Positions 21,656 through 32,725 of a stretch of 64,000 bases of DNA are shown in pieces. Source of the DNA: Chara braunii. Lineage: Eukaryota; Streptophyta; Charophyceae; Charales; Characeae. Within the stretch, counting starts at the first letter, position 1. Every line of letters begins with the position of its first letter. A program made the translations under genes and the position numbers. The DNA lies in the NCBI GenBank assembly GCA_003427395.1, contig BFEA01000617.1, positions 517,574 to 581,573 on the forward strand, given 5' to 3'. The notes under the pieces were generated by a model. The model was not told where the DNA came from. It saw nothing but the letters and a program-made list of their open reading frames with translations, and did not search any database.

Positions 21656-21950
21656 TACTTATATAGTTGGACGTTGAAGTCCGTAGCAGCTGTCAAAGTC
21701 GAACCCCTTGACCTTTTTTAAGGCCTCCGTAGATAGAACTCAGCTGCTACAAAGGGCCTTGGCCCACCCACCCGTTACTCCCTCAGGTTGCTGGAGAGGG
21801 TAGGTCCCGTAACCGTCTTGGCGGTTGTCTAGCGTCGAGAGGTAAGACCCTCAAGGCGCTTGTCAGCCGACACTTGAGTGTCGAATGAGACCCTCGGCGA
21901 TGCCGAGGGCCACGCGAGTATGGAGAGCATATAACATGCCATCGCTTCGA
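21656..21950. repeat. Structured dispersed repeat, copy 1
   Basis: Aligns with 31,826-32,145. Four hairpins can be drawn: GGAC/GTCC (21,669-21,682), AACCG/CGGTT (21,811-21,826), a bulged CTCAAG...TGTC-AGCC-GACA-CTTGAG (21,850-21,878) and CCCTCGGC-GAT-GCCGAGGG (21,891-21,909). All are present in copy 2, some with changed bases on both sides of the stem. A GGTTCGA (B-box-like) sequence lies on the minus strand near 21,697. This suggests a structured RNA, perhaps a SINE or a retroelement 3' end. Its class is unknown. Confidence 0.65.
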
Positions 21951-22615
21951 TTGCTTGCGAACTCATGCATGGGAAGTCGTTATGAGGAAGCCTGTGTCCG
22001 ACCCACGTTTATAGATGTTTACCTCGCACTGCCTGTAAGTGGTTGGTGACATTTGGTTATGGGTCCAACATCCCACGGGCCAGGCGTAAATCTTTGTTGT
22101 TTATTTATCGAACCATTTATTTCGTCGTTGCTTGACGTACTTCCAGGAGGATGTCTCCTATTGTAAGTTAGACGTGCACAATGAGCGGTCCGACTGTCGC
22201 GGAATCCAGAAGTCCGTAGGGACCCGAATTTGGGAGAAATCGAATCGACGGCGAACCGGTTATGAATCGGTCGTTGTGAACTGATTGTCGGCCAATTGTG
22301 ATCAGGAATGCAAGGCTATGAGAGGTAGGAGGCTAGAGAAAACATGGCTTAATGACCCTCAGGCGACCCCCACAAACCCCTACTAACCGCACATCGATCA
22401 GAAGGCTGTGTGCTAGGACTCCAAGCCATTGCAGCCCGCGCGGCTTCGACACTAAAGCGCCTTCGCACGCGGACGACAATAACGACTGCCACCGACAGCA
22501 ACCCCCATATACCCCAGTCACGACAACACACACGGCAAGCTTGACTGCGCACCCATAGCTCTCCGGCAATGAAAACATACGAGATGGACCAGGCCGTGGA
22601 AAGAGACGGTTAGCA
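21951..22615. other. Intergenic, nothing recognised
   Basis: No supported gene or repeat. A long frame on the minus strand at 22,333-22,578 has no recognisable protein features. Confidence 0.35.
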
Positions 22616-22900
22616 TCACCCGGAACTCGAAAGTTCGCCGTGATCCGAACTTGGCGGTTTCTTATGGCGCCAAGAATGTTTCCACGCTCTCCCGCAGTCA
22701 GAAGAAAGGCTAGTCGCGGGTGCCAGAGTCACGCCGACCCCAATCGACCCCTGTTAACACCGCTGTTGGCCCCAATCGACCCCTGTTAACACCGCTGTTG
22801 GCCCCAATCGACCCCTGTTAACACCGCTGTTGGCCCCAATCGACCCCTGTTAACACCGATTCTCCCTATCGACAAAACGAGCCCGTGCGGTGTCAGAGTC
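22616..22900. repeat. Truncated satellite unit plus 32-base tandem repeat
   Basis: At 22,643 the landmark ATCCGAACTTGGCGG of the following satellite appears. Within 22,735-22,860 the phrase CCCCAATCGACCCCTG-TTAACACCG is repeated four times in tandem with a 32-base period. The same phrase occurs once per unit in the larger satellite (for example near 23,220, 23,940 and 24,650), so this is a local amplification of part of that unit. Confidence 0.75.
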
Positions 22901-25320
22901 ACCCCGACAAACCTCGATCCGTGTAATTGACAAAGCGATCGCCGAAGTTGGCGGTTGCAGGAGTGGCGAGGTACCGGCTTAGGAAGTTGGCGATCGCAAA
23001 GTCGGCCAGGATCCGAACTTGGCGGTTGCAGGAGTGGCGAGGAAGCGGCTTCTGTGTGGCACGTCGAAGATTTGGAGGGTCAGCGGGTGCATACAAGGAA
23101 CGGTATGTGCGGGCGTATCGAATAAAGGCTCTGCCGCACTCGAATGTCCGCTGGACGAGATCACGCACAAAAGAAAGGGCAGTGGTGGATGCAGTACTTC
23201 AGAAATTGGCGCTGCAGGACGCCCAATTGACCCCTGTTAACACCGATTCTCCCCATCTTGAAAGCGAGCTCGTCCGGTGTTTCAGTCACACCTACAATTT
23301 GAACAGCTCGTGGAACTCGCACATCTCAGCGGCGTGGACAAGAAAAACGTAGTCGTGGCTGATTGACCCCCCATGCAACCCTTACAAACCCTGAGTGGCC
23401 AAGGCGACCCCAAATTCGCGCGCTGGCGACGTCGAAGTCTGACAGCGCGAACCGAAAAGCACACTGGAACACGAGCGTGCCAGCGACAAGTGTCCACGCA
23501 TCGCGACGGTTAAACCCCCTGGAGGGCAACGAAGATCGACCGCAGACCGAGAACCCCCTTAAACCCCTATAAGGGCAACTCACAAGGCGTGTAATTTTGA
23601 GCACCCACAGTACTCTCGTGAGCACTTCTGCATACGAAAAGGTCTCTGACAATGCAAACACATGCGAGAGCCCTGGTCGTTAAATAGTGCGCTTTGATAT
23701 AGGCGGAACCTCAAAGTCCGCTAGGATCCGAACTTGGCGGTCGCAGGAGTGGCGAGGAACCTTTTTTTCCGCGGCCCGTCGGAGAGTGGGAGGGAGGGTC
23801 ATAGGGTGCGCACAAGGAACGGTATGCGAGGGTGTAACGAATAAAGGCTCCGCCGCTCTCGAGTGTCCGTGGAACGAGAGCACGCACGGAAGAAAGGGCA
23901 GTGGTGGATGCAGCACTTAACAGTCTGGCGCTGAAGGACCCCACAATCGACCTCTGTTAACACCGATTATCCCCATCCTCACAGCTACCAGTAGCACAGC
24001 TCGTGGAACTCAAACATCTCCGCGGCGGGGACACGAAAATTTTTTAGCCTTTGCAGAAAGACCCCCCTGCAACCCCTACAAACCCCTGTGCGTGCAGTCG
24101 AGACGGCGACCCCCAATCGAGCGCTGGAAACGTCGACGTGTGACCGCGCGAAATGGAAAGCACGCCGAAACAGGAGCATGTCAGCGACAACACTCCACGC
24201 ATCGCGACGGTTAAACCCCTTGGAGGGCAACGAAGATCGACCGCAGACCGAGAACGGAATCGGCGTCTGTCACTGGCGACGACCCCCATAAACCCCTATA
24301 AGCGCTTTTCGCAAGCCCGCAACACTCTCGCGAACACTCCTGCACACCAAAAGGTTTCTGACAATCTGATCACATTCGGCATGCCAGGCCGTTGAAAAGT
24401 GTGGTTAGATTTAGGTGGGACCTCAAAGCCCACCGTGATCCGAACTTGGCAGTTGCAGGTGTGGTGGGGAACCGTTTTCTGTGCCACACGTCGGATCGTG
24501 GAGGGGAGGGTCAGCGGGTGCACACAAGGAACGGTGTGTGCGGGCTTATCGAATAGAGGCTCTACCGTCCTCGAGTGTCCGTGCAACGAGAGCACGGACA
24601 AAAGAAAGGGCCGTCTTTGATGCAGCACTTTACGAATCGGCGCAGCAGGACCCCCAATTGACCCCTGTTAACACAGACTCTCCCCATCGCCACACAAGCA
24701 TGTCGTACGCTGTTTCACTCACAGCTACCAGTACAACAGCTCACGGAACTCGCACCTCTCAGCGGCGTGGACACGAAAAATGCAGCCGTGGGCGAAAGAC
24801 CCCCCTGCAACCCCTTCAAACCCCGGCTCGTGAAGTCGCGAAGGCGACACCCATTTCGTGCACTAGAAACATCGACGTGTGTTAGCGCGAACCGAAAAAC
24901 ACGCCGAAACACGAGCATGTAAGCGGGCGCACACAAGCGTGGAAGACAAACAGAGAACGGACACGGCCTCTGCAACCGACGACAACCCCCATAAACCCCT
25001 ATAAGGGCAATTCGCAAGGCGGTTAATTTTGAGTACCCACATAAACCCCTATAAGGGCAATTCGCAAGGCCTCTGCTTGCGAGCGCTTCTGCATACCGAA
25101 AGGTCTCTGACAATGCAAACCATCGCGACAGGCCAGGCGGTCGAATAGTGTGGTCTGATTCATCCGGAAACTAAAAGTCCGCTGGGATCCGAACTTGGCG
25201 TCGGCAGGAGTGGCGAGGAACTGGTTTCTGCGCTGCACGTCGCAGATTGGGAGGAAGGTCAGCGGCCGCACACAAGCTGCCAAACAGTTGGCGACTACGT
25301 ATCTGACGTCGTCCCGCATG
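22901..25320. repeat. ~715-base tandem satellite, about 3.4 units
   Basis: The landmark ATCCGAACTTGGC recurs at 23,011, 23,726, 24,438 and 25,187, giving periods of 715, 712 and 749. Each unit contains a GAGTGGCGAGG motif, a GTGCACACAAGGAACGG-like block, the TTAACACCGATTCTCCCC phrase, a run of C-rich phrases (ACCCCCCTGCAACCC) and, in several copies, AAACCCCTATAAGGGC. One copy of the last block is locally duplicated at 24,985-25,070. Reading frames across units are not conserved, so it is not considered coding. Confidence 0.8.
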
Positions 25321-27480
25321 TTATACTAGAACCACCGATTCTGATCTATAGTTGCCTCCGTGACACGTATCGCGAAAAGGGCGGCCTGTTCTTTATGAGC
25401 AGATCGGGTCCAATCATATCTCTAGAACGGATGAGGAACCGTCAACCATAAACCTGATCCGTCAGTTTTACGCTTTTCTAGGTGACCGTTGTTAGACGGA
25501 CTGAGGGGTTGAGGGTCCGGCGGGGCTATCTCGCTTCGGCCTTGCCATTCGCGTAGTCAGAGCGGCATTTGCGGCTCCCTTTCCTCGTTCGCCATAATCT
25601 GATGATTAAAAGTTTCTAAGTATTTTTATCGTTTTGCATCGTTATTTTGCTCCAGTGTGCCTTGACTCGGGCACAACGATGGACTTGGAGACCGTCGCAG
25701 CGGTCGCAGAGCAGGTTAACCGAGCACCCATATTTCAGGCCCATTTATAAGAAAACCAAACAGTCATTTTAACAACACTTCACACCAATCTATATGCCCC
25801 GTTAACCTCTTNTGGGCGGTAGAGGACCTTGAGCGGACGCCCCCTTGGTTGGCCTACGGATTTTTGGAGTATTCGGGATGCTGGCGAAATTTCTCTATCC
25901 TGGTCACCNTGACATACGTACCGGGGAGGTTAACAGNTATGAGAGCCTGTGGGTNATCAGCCCATGAAGTGGAAGAAAATCTGGGTGGCGAGAACCCTTN
26001 GTAGGTGTAGCGCCCACCAACTNTGATCTGACGTAAGAAGTTTGACCACGAGCATGCCCGATGNAACCCAAAGGAAGGGGGCTAACTGTGCTTAGGCGGG
26101 TCGGTCCCGNGCACAATGGAAGGANCCACAGGCACGGAGAGTTTATGGACGCTGTGGGTTCCAAAATTCTTATCTGGGTGGCTGTTATTACCGTCGGATC
26201 AGCGTTGGCACTTGTGCTGCTTGAGGCCATGTTATAGGCTTACAGCAAGCACGTGGCCTCGGGACCGATATCTGTGTATAGGCCGCACGATAGGGGACCT
26301 GATGAATGGTGGGTCGTGCCTGTGAGGGGTGGATCCGAGCCGTTGGGACGGAGGCCGCAGCTATACTGATAGGCAGATTGTTCGGCTGTGCTGTTGCGGA
26401 GGCACTGTGGGGAGGCACGCAAAACTGCCGAGTGGGTCGCTCGTCAGGGTTCGGCATAGGGGCGAAAGGGCCGATCGGACCGTCTAGTAGTCAGCCTCCT
26501 CCGAAGGTTTCCTCAGAGTGGCATAAGCTGCCGAGAGGAGCGGAGGAGCCCGCCACTACTGGGCGCTGCGAGGGGGAGGTCGCATAGGCTGGGCGGGGAA
26601 AGACCGGAGGTGGCGTGGCACAGGTAGACGCAGGCGGCGGGCGCAAAAGTGGAGCAGCGAGGTAGAAAGCGGAGATAGCCGGGTGGTATCAGGCAACTAG
26701 GCAAGCAGGCGGTGAGCCGAGGTGACGGGCAAAGACGGGCAGAGCACTACAGCGGGCGACGGAGTAGGCAAGAAGAAAAAAGGGGGGTGCGGGTGAATCA
26801 GGACATCAGGCTATGACGGGTACACGCAGAGTAAGGGAATCGGGAAGGGCAGATAGAATGAATCGGGGGGTCTTTCTGCGCCCGAGTCATTCGGAGAGAG
26901 GGACTGCGGGAAGCCGGACGGGCAGCGAAGCTGAGGAGAGGCTATTTCCGGGGTGAGAACATGATAGTCTGCCCGATATTCGATGGAAACGGGCTACAAA
27001 AGATGCTAGCTGTAGGTTCCTGGGATGGGCGGATCGGAATCCGGAGTTAGTTTTAGCTAAAAGTGAGTAGAGAGAGAGAGATAAGTAGGGAAGACCGTGC
27101 GTGGAGATATGGCGGAAGATGGCTATGGCGGTACGGAATGGAGTATATATTGCCTATTCCTCAGTAAGATCGGGCGAGTAAAAGTACTAAATAGGGGTTT
27201 TCGGGCCGGGCGATCCCGAATATGTTATCAGGTTAGGAAGAAAGTTAATGTAATCAGAGCTGGATAGGGGAATCAGTGCGGGACGATAACGACCCAATGA
27301 AGATGGTGGAAGTACAAATCGCCTAGCTCACCCGTTTCTCGATGAAAACGGGTGAACGAAGTGGCGTTTCGGGGGCTTTAGGGTGTTGCGACTAGGTTGG
27401 TGGGGTTGGAATTTAAAAAGGGGCGACGTATCTCGTGCTATAGTGAGTATGGGCTGCGCCCAGAGAAGGAATTCCGGAGT
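25321..27480. other. Non-coding G-rich region with gaps
   Basis: Contains several N positions (25,812-26,125). From about 26,500 it is purine-rich. Frames on both strands are short and compositionally biased. No gene, RNA gene or clear repeat could be supported. Confidence 0.4.
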
Positions 27481-28020
27481 CAACAACGGTAAATTTTCCT
27501 AGAATTAAATAATCATTCTATAGTAAAATTACAATCTAAATTTCAAATTTTCATTCAATCTAAAAAAATATCATTCCAATTTTAAAATTTTTCATCTTAC
27601 TTGCAAACTTTCATTCCAAGAATAGGGTATCCCTTCTTATTTGGACTGCATGCTAGAGATGGAATGAAAGTCTGGATGAGTTCATGAAATATTTTAATTG
27701 GATTATCATTCTAAGTAAGGATTTTCAATCATAAATAGGTTAATCCAATCTAAAATAGAAGATATTTGTTATAGTAGAATGAAAATTTAATTAAAACATT
27801 TCATAAACTCGTCCTGACTTTCATTCCATCTTGAACAAATAGATATAGTTGGAAGGGAAAGCTCATATTTAGACGGGAACTTATCAAATAAAACTGGAAA
27901 TTCTAGAATTGGACGAACATTGGAATGATAGTTTATAAATACAAAGGATTTTGTTTTTATGAAACGTTTTTTCAACTTTCAATTCTCGTAGGAATTTTTT
28001 TGTTGAACTAAATACTCTCG
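27481..28020. other. AT-rich stretch with recurring TTTCATTC phrases
   Basis: Strongly AT-rich compared with its G-rich flanks. The phrases CATTCCAATTTT, TTTCATTCCA and TTTTCATTCAATC (and their complements) recur at irregular spacing, suggesting a decayed AT-rich element. No coding frame is recognised. Confidence 0.4.
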
Positions 28021-29124
28021 TGTTTTAACGGGAGATACATTCATTTTTTTGCAGAGCTACTGCTGTCGGGGTGCTACGGCGGGGCGGCCAGGACGAAGAC
28101 TTGCCTGCTATTCGGTGCGCTGGTCCGCCTAGCGATGGACAACTTTCTCCCCTCCCCCCGAGCATACGCCCGATAAGTCGTGCACCTGACCACGTTAAGC
28201 GGGAGGATTCATTCTCATCTTATACAAGCCGCAGGTAGGGGGCAAGGGCGCAGGGACGTGGTCATTTAGTCTGTCCTCCGGCTATCGCTCTCGTAGGCTT
28301 TACCTGAACCTAGGCTACGAGTATAGCCGGGTGCATTTAGGGAGGCAGAGTTAAGCGAGTAAAGAGGTGAGTCGGGGAAAGAGAGAGTGGTGAGGTCGAG
28401 TGAGAGATGGAATAAGACGAGAGAAGGGAGTGTTAGCGGAGTAAACAGCGAACGGGCTCCTAACGGGGACTGAGCCGTAGAGCGGGCCGAGTGGGGTTGA
28501 AGGCCAAAGTGTGCCTTCCCGGATTTTCGAGGAAGACTCATTCAGGCCCCACGGGGGCTAATGGTAGGAACAACGAGAGAACGAATGCGAGTTGGAGGCT
28601 CAACCAAAGGTGGGCTGCAGTCGTTGGGACAACGAAGATTGACTAGCTAGGCTGGCTGCGAGACTGCTACTACTATCCAAGGCATCATGGTCGGGCAGCA
28701 GTGTGGCCACCCTGTTTCTGAGGAAGGGACTTACCGACCAGCCCGTACGCTACTCACCATACCAATTGAAGCGGCGTGAAGCAAGCTCAGCCTGCCGGAG
28801 TATGGAGCTTAACGGGTGGCCGGTGCGTCACTCATTTCATCAGTCTAAGCAGCGTGATCCTAGCCACGGATTAGGTAGCTTGCCGAGGTTCGACGATACT
28901 ACGTGGTCAATTAGATTCACGGTAGTGTGACAAAAGGGGGGCCGAGTTCGCAGGAGCGGGTTTATGTTGCTAGTCGGGAGGATTGCCAGGGAAGTCGAGG
29001 ACGGTCGGTTTGACTCCAGTCAGCTGGGTTGTTGCGTGGTTTGGCCATCATTGCGGGGCCCTCAGGCGAATCAAGACTACAAGGCCCTCTTTTGCGAGTC
29101 TGAGAGCACCCTCCTTGGATATGA
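28021..29124. other. Intergenic, nothing firm
   Basis: No supported gene. At 28,725-28,870 two related ~85-base segments occur in tandem (each with a CCGGTACG/CCGGTGCG-CACTC and an AAG-x-GGCGTGA block). Confidence 0.35.
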
Positions 29125-29310
29125 GAGTCTCAAACCTATCTCTTTCTGCCTTTCTTACTCAAGTCTAGTCCATTGGTTCTGAGAGGAAGGCGGCAGGCGG
29201 GATTGCAACCCGTAGGTCCGCATCAAGACTCTGTGGGGAGTCCACCCACCGATTGCGGGAGCTCTGCCGGGACTCAAGAGGAGTTGTGGAGGCAGGGAAC
29301 TGGCAGGTAG
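29125..29310 (-). repeat. tRNA-like (SINE-type) repeat, copy 1
   Basis: On the minus strand the segment 29,285-29,190 resembles a tRNA. It has a possible 7-base acceptor stem (six pairs), an A-box-like AGCTCCCGCAATCGGTGG, and a T-arm CGGG-TTGCAAT-CCCG equivalent to a B box, about 75 bases apart. The D-arm is poor, so it is not called a tRNA gene. It aligns over ~190 bases with 35,570-35,760 in the same orientation. tRNA-derived A and B boxes are the usual promoter of SINEs. Confidence 0.5.
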
Positions 29311-29575
29311 TGATTGCTTTCCTTCTATAAACCCATATATTAGCCCCTATCTGGACTGCCTGTTGTGTGTTTACTGAGCGTATTGCGTGCATCCCTACAT
29401 TGAGTTTCAGTTTGACTTTCATGACACTGAATCAGATCAAGTAAAGGAACGTGCGTGCAATCTCAGTTTCAGTTTTGTTGATTGCCTGAAAGCAAACTTT
29501 TGAAAGAGATTGCATCTGGGAAGGACAGGATGGGAGACTGATTTGCATGATGGTTGACTGGGTCATTAAGGCTGG
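29311..29575. other. Intergenic, nothing recognised
   Basis: Short AT-balanced sequence between the tRNA-like repeat and hairpin array B. Confidence 0.3.
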
Positions 29576-30500
29576 GAGGTCCCCACAAGTTTGGGGAGAC
29601 TCAGTGCTTTATTTATTTTGAATTGCATGAAGCGTCAGACCCTTCTATAAGTCTAAGGGGTCTGGTTGCTCTAGAGGCTAGGAAGTCCCCATAAGTTTGG
29701 GGAGACCCGGTGCTGTGAATTGCATGGAGGGTGAAGACGTCTATAAGTTTAGGTGACCTGACTGCTCTGACTTGTGAAGGTTTTATAATGTTTTATTTTC
29801 AGGAGCTCAGGGCGCTCTATAAGTTTAGGTACCCTGAGTTGCCTTGTTTCTTGGGATTTCTTAAGTTTTTTTGTTTCTGAACGAGGGGGGCCGAGTTGTT
29901 CTGTAAGTTCAGATGGCTCAGTCCCTTCCTGCTTTTATTCTAAGAGAGTAATCATTGGTAAAGAGGCAGACCCTTCTGTAAGTTCAGGGGGTTTGACTCA
30001 ATGCCACACACATGATGACTCAGAGATAAATGAATCTGGCAGAGAGTTAGATCCTTCTGTAAGTTCAGGGAGTCTGGCTCAAAGCCTCGCACATGCGGAA
30101 ACCCAAGGTTATAAATTGGTTATACATTATTACTACCTTATTAAAAACAGGCTAGTCAGACACGAGTTCCATAAGATTGGATGGTCTGACTATAGCTTAT
30201 CGTAAGTTGAAGAGAGTACAATTGAGAATATAATTGAAGGTAACTTGGGACGGCTGAGCATTGTTTCTAAGATGAATGGCTCAGTCCTACGCCCACCTTG
30301 AAGATTAAAAGTTCTGAGAGATTTATACAACTTGGCTACTTAAACAATTCAGGGCGACTAAAATGGCCTAGTCGTATGTCCAAAGAAGAGAGAATTAGTT
30401 GTGCAGCCTGTTCGTGTATACTCAATGGCTGAGTCAGGCATGTCCCATAAGATTGGATGGCCTGACTTTACGCCTTGTGTAAGCAGGGTATGGAGGGTCA
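29576..30500. repeat. Hairpin array B (about 11 units)
   Basis: Hairpins sit every ~50-110 bases: 29,580-29,597; 29,636-29,664; 29,686-29,703; 29,806-29,838; 29,887-29,925; 29,963-29,999; 30,044-30,080; 30,151-30,196; 30,252-30,286; 30,355-30,374; 30,432-30,467. Nearly all carry a loop with (C)TATAAGTTTAGG, CTGTAAGTTCAGG, CCATAAGATTGGATGG or TTTCTAAGATGAATGG. The stems differ (for example CAGACCC/GGGTCTG, CTCAGGG/CCCTGAG, TAGTCAGAC/GTCTGACTA, AGTCAGGC/GCCTGACT) yet pair over 5-11 bases. The spacers are not conserved. The 30,355 unit has the stem but not the loop. Confidence 0.7.
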
Positions 30501-31825
30501 AACAATTGAGAGACTATGAACTATTGTTTGCTAAGTTGACTTGGGGGTGGTGAGAGTACTTATTTTTGTTGTTTGGCCTGCTTGTGCCTGAGTGAGGCTA
30601 CTACTTGGTCTGAGTTTCAAGTTTATAGGTAGTTGCTTTAGTCGCTCGCCACGTGCTAGAGCGATAGGATTTAACTTCAATTCCTGCATTTTCTGAGCTA
30701 AGTTTTTTTTTACTTAGATCAATTCTCGCATTTTCTGGGATCTTTTATTATACTTGGCTTTGTATAAATTTTGGTAAGCTACTTTCTCTACGGGAAGCGC
30801 TGCTGAAATTTCTGCAAATCCAAGGAGTTAGTCAAATTTATGACTTTTCAAAGTTCAACTTGTCTAAAGTTCATACATGACTTAGTAAAAATCTGGGAAA
30901 CCTCCTTTTCTAAAGGGAATGCTGGCCAATTTTTTGCTAATTCAGCGAGGTAGACAAAATTGGACTTTGAAACGTCAAAGGCTATTTCTATTTTTCATAT
31001 TCGGGCTGATATAAATCCTGAAAAGACACTTTCTCTACGGGAAGCGTTGTCGAAATTTTCTTGATTTAGAGGAGTTATATTATATTCTAACAGGTGGCGA
31101 TTCTAGCGATCCACCCTGGATAGGGGAGATTATGCCATGAGTCTACTTTTCTTTGGGCGCTGGCTTAGAGGTAGACTTAGGCTTNGCTATNANGAGAGGC
31201 TTTGAGAGAGATTGTGGTATGANGATTATTCTCCAGGAGCTTATGGTNTTAGCCTGGGGCATTGACCTGTCTTGTGTTACANACCCTTTTGATCGTTTGA
31301 CTCAGGATTTGGACTAGTTTCAGCTGATCCTACGAGGATNATTTTTTGTTATCACTNATAACAGGTCGGTTGGTGGATCGCCAACTTGTCGGCTCACGAC
31401 ACAACTTTGCTTATACCTCTACCTCAACTTGATTGCCTTAGCCCTGNGACTTGANATGTTTCTTTGAAGGTTTTAACTGGANTTCTTTTAATGACCATTA
31501 TAAAGGGTTTATGAGACTTATGGNAAATTGGANTATGACTGGGGCTTGAGTGTGTGAGGCGTGGTACCAGGGAACAGTAAAGTTGACCACATTGGTGTAT
31601 GGCAATGTGGGTATTTGTGTGTACCCCGTGTTTTATNCAGGTTAGTATTTTGGAGCTTGGTGTATGGNCCATACTTTGGAGGNAGTGAGAATGACAATCA
31701 NNTNTCGCGCGATCTGCATACNTGATGGGTTCATGTTTCCCCCTCCTTTTGGCTGTTATCTCGGGTCTTGACTTGATATATGAGTATTGGGATGCTTATT
31801 TATTTATTGATTGACTTTGCTTGTT
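30501..31825. other. Non-coding region with ~120-base repeat and gaps
   Basis: At 30,770-31,085 three copies of a unit containing CTTTCTCTACGGGAAGCG-x-TG-x-CGAAATTT and GAGTTAGTCAAA occur at ~120-base spacing. From 31,185 to 31,725 there are many N positions. No gene is supported. Confidence 0.45.
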
Positions 31826-32145
31826 AATTTTTATAGTTGGACGTTGTAGTCCGTGGCATCCGTCAAAGTCAAACCCCTTGAATTTCGTCCACGCCTGGAG
31901 TGGGACTCATCTCCAAGGTCGTAAGAAACCTCTGCCACCACAGGTTTAGACCTGTGTAACCCACTCTGCACAGGGTGCAGAAGAGGGTATGTGGTCTCCA
32001 ACCGCGCTTGGCGATTGTCAAGAGTCGAAAGATTAACCCTCAAGGCGCGTGTCAGCCGACACTTGACTGTCGAATGCGACCCTCGAGATTAACGAGGACC
32101 GCGCGAGTATGGGTACTACATGGTATGCCATCATTGGGACCGCTT
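31826..32145. repeat. Structured dispersed repeat, copy 2
   Basis: Second copy of the repeat at 21,656-21,950. Equivalent hairpins are GGAC/GTCC (31,837-31,850), CAACCG/CGATTG (31,997-32,015), CTCAAG...TGTC-AGCC-GACA-CTTGAC (32,037-32,065, keeping the five-base bulge) and CCTCG/CGAGG (32,079-32,095, shorter than in copy 1 but still paired after changes on both sides). An extra imperfect CACAGG/CCTGTG hairpin lies near 31,937-31,954. Confidence 0.65.
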
Positions 32146-32725
32146 GCATACGTTTGCATTGCTGGTCGATATTAGTAGGCCCTGCGTCGGCGCAGTTTTA
32201 TACTAAGTCCCGCTCGCAACGCCTATCCGATTTCCGCAGTGGAAAGTTATGAGATGACCACTTAAGGGGCTAGGAGCGTTGTCGCGTTGTTTGTGTTGTG
32301 TCGTCTCGTGTGTATGTGTGTGTGCTCCTTTTGTGTGTTTGTAGAGTGGTGTGTGTGTGGTGTGTGTAGGATGCGTCCTAGTCAACCGACGATGAGTCGC
32401 GCTTGGGACCTCAGCCCCCCTAAGATATCGATTCGTGTGTGGGTCCGATAGGCGTATTACCTCGCGTACCCCCTATGCTACAACGAACGAGAAACGCCCT
32501 CGGCTGGTCCACCTCTGTGATTGCAAGCGAGTAGCTTTCATATTGTGGACTGGTAGCTCCGCGGGGATACGCTCACCGAAGGGAGGTGACAACTCCCGTA
32601 AGGTGAAGGTAAGTTGTGCCTCGTGTCGGCCCTATCCTGTCGTAGGGGCTCGCGAGAGGTATGGCTAGCGCACTCGGCCGGAGCGGCCTAAGGAAGCTCC
32701 ACATGTATATATTCGTGACGAGGAT
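32146..32725. other. Intergenic with GT-rich stretch
   Basis: A TG/GT-rich low-complexity stretch lies at 32,283-32,370. Otherwise nothing recognised. Confidence 0.4.

Noticed and set aside
21656-21950. Hammerhead or twister ribozyme in the structured repeat
   Set aside because: The hairpins look suggestive, but the CTGATGA...GAAA hammerhead core and the twister invariant bases are absent.
24280-25060. Interstitial telomere repeats (AAACCCCTA phrases)
   Set aside because: The phrases occur once or twice per 715-base satellite unit and are not in tandem arrays of a 6-8-base unit.
29190-29285. Functional tRNA gene
   Set aside because: The T-arm and acceptor can be drawn, but the D-arm and anticodon loop do not fold properly, and a diverged copy exists at 35.7 kb; a tRNA-derived repeat is the better reading.
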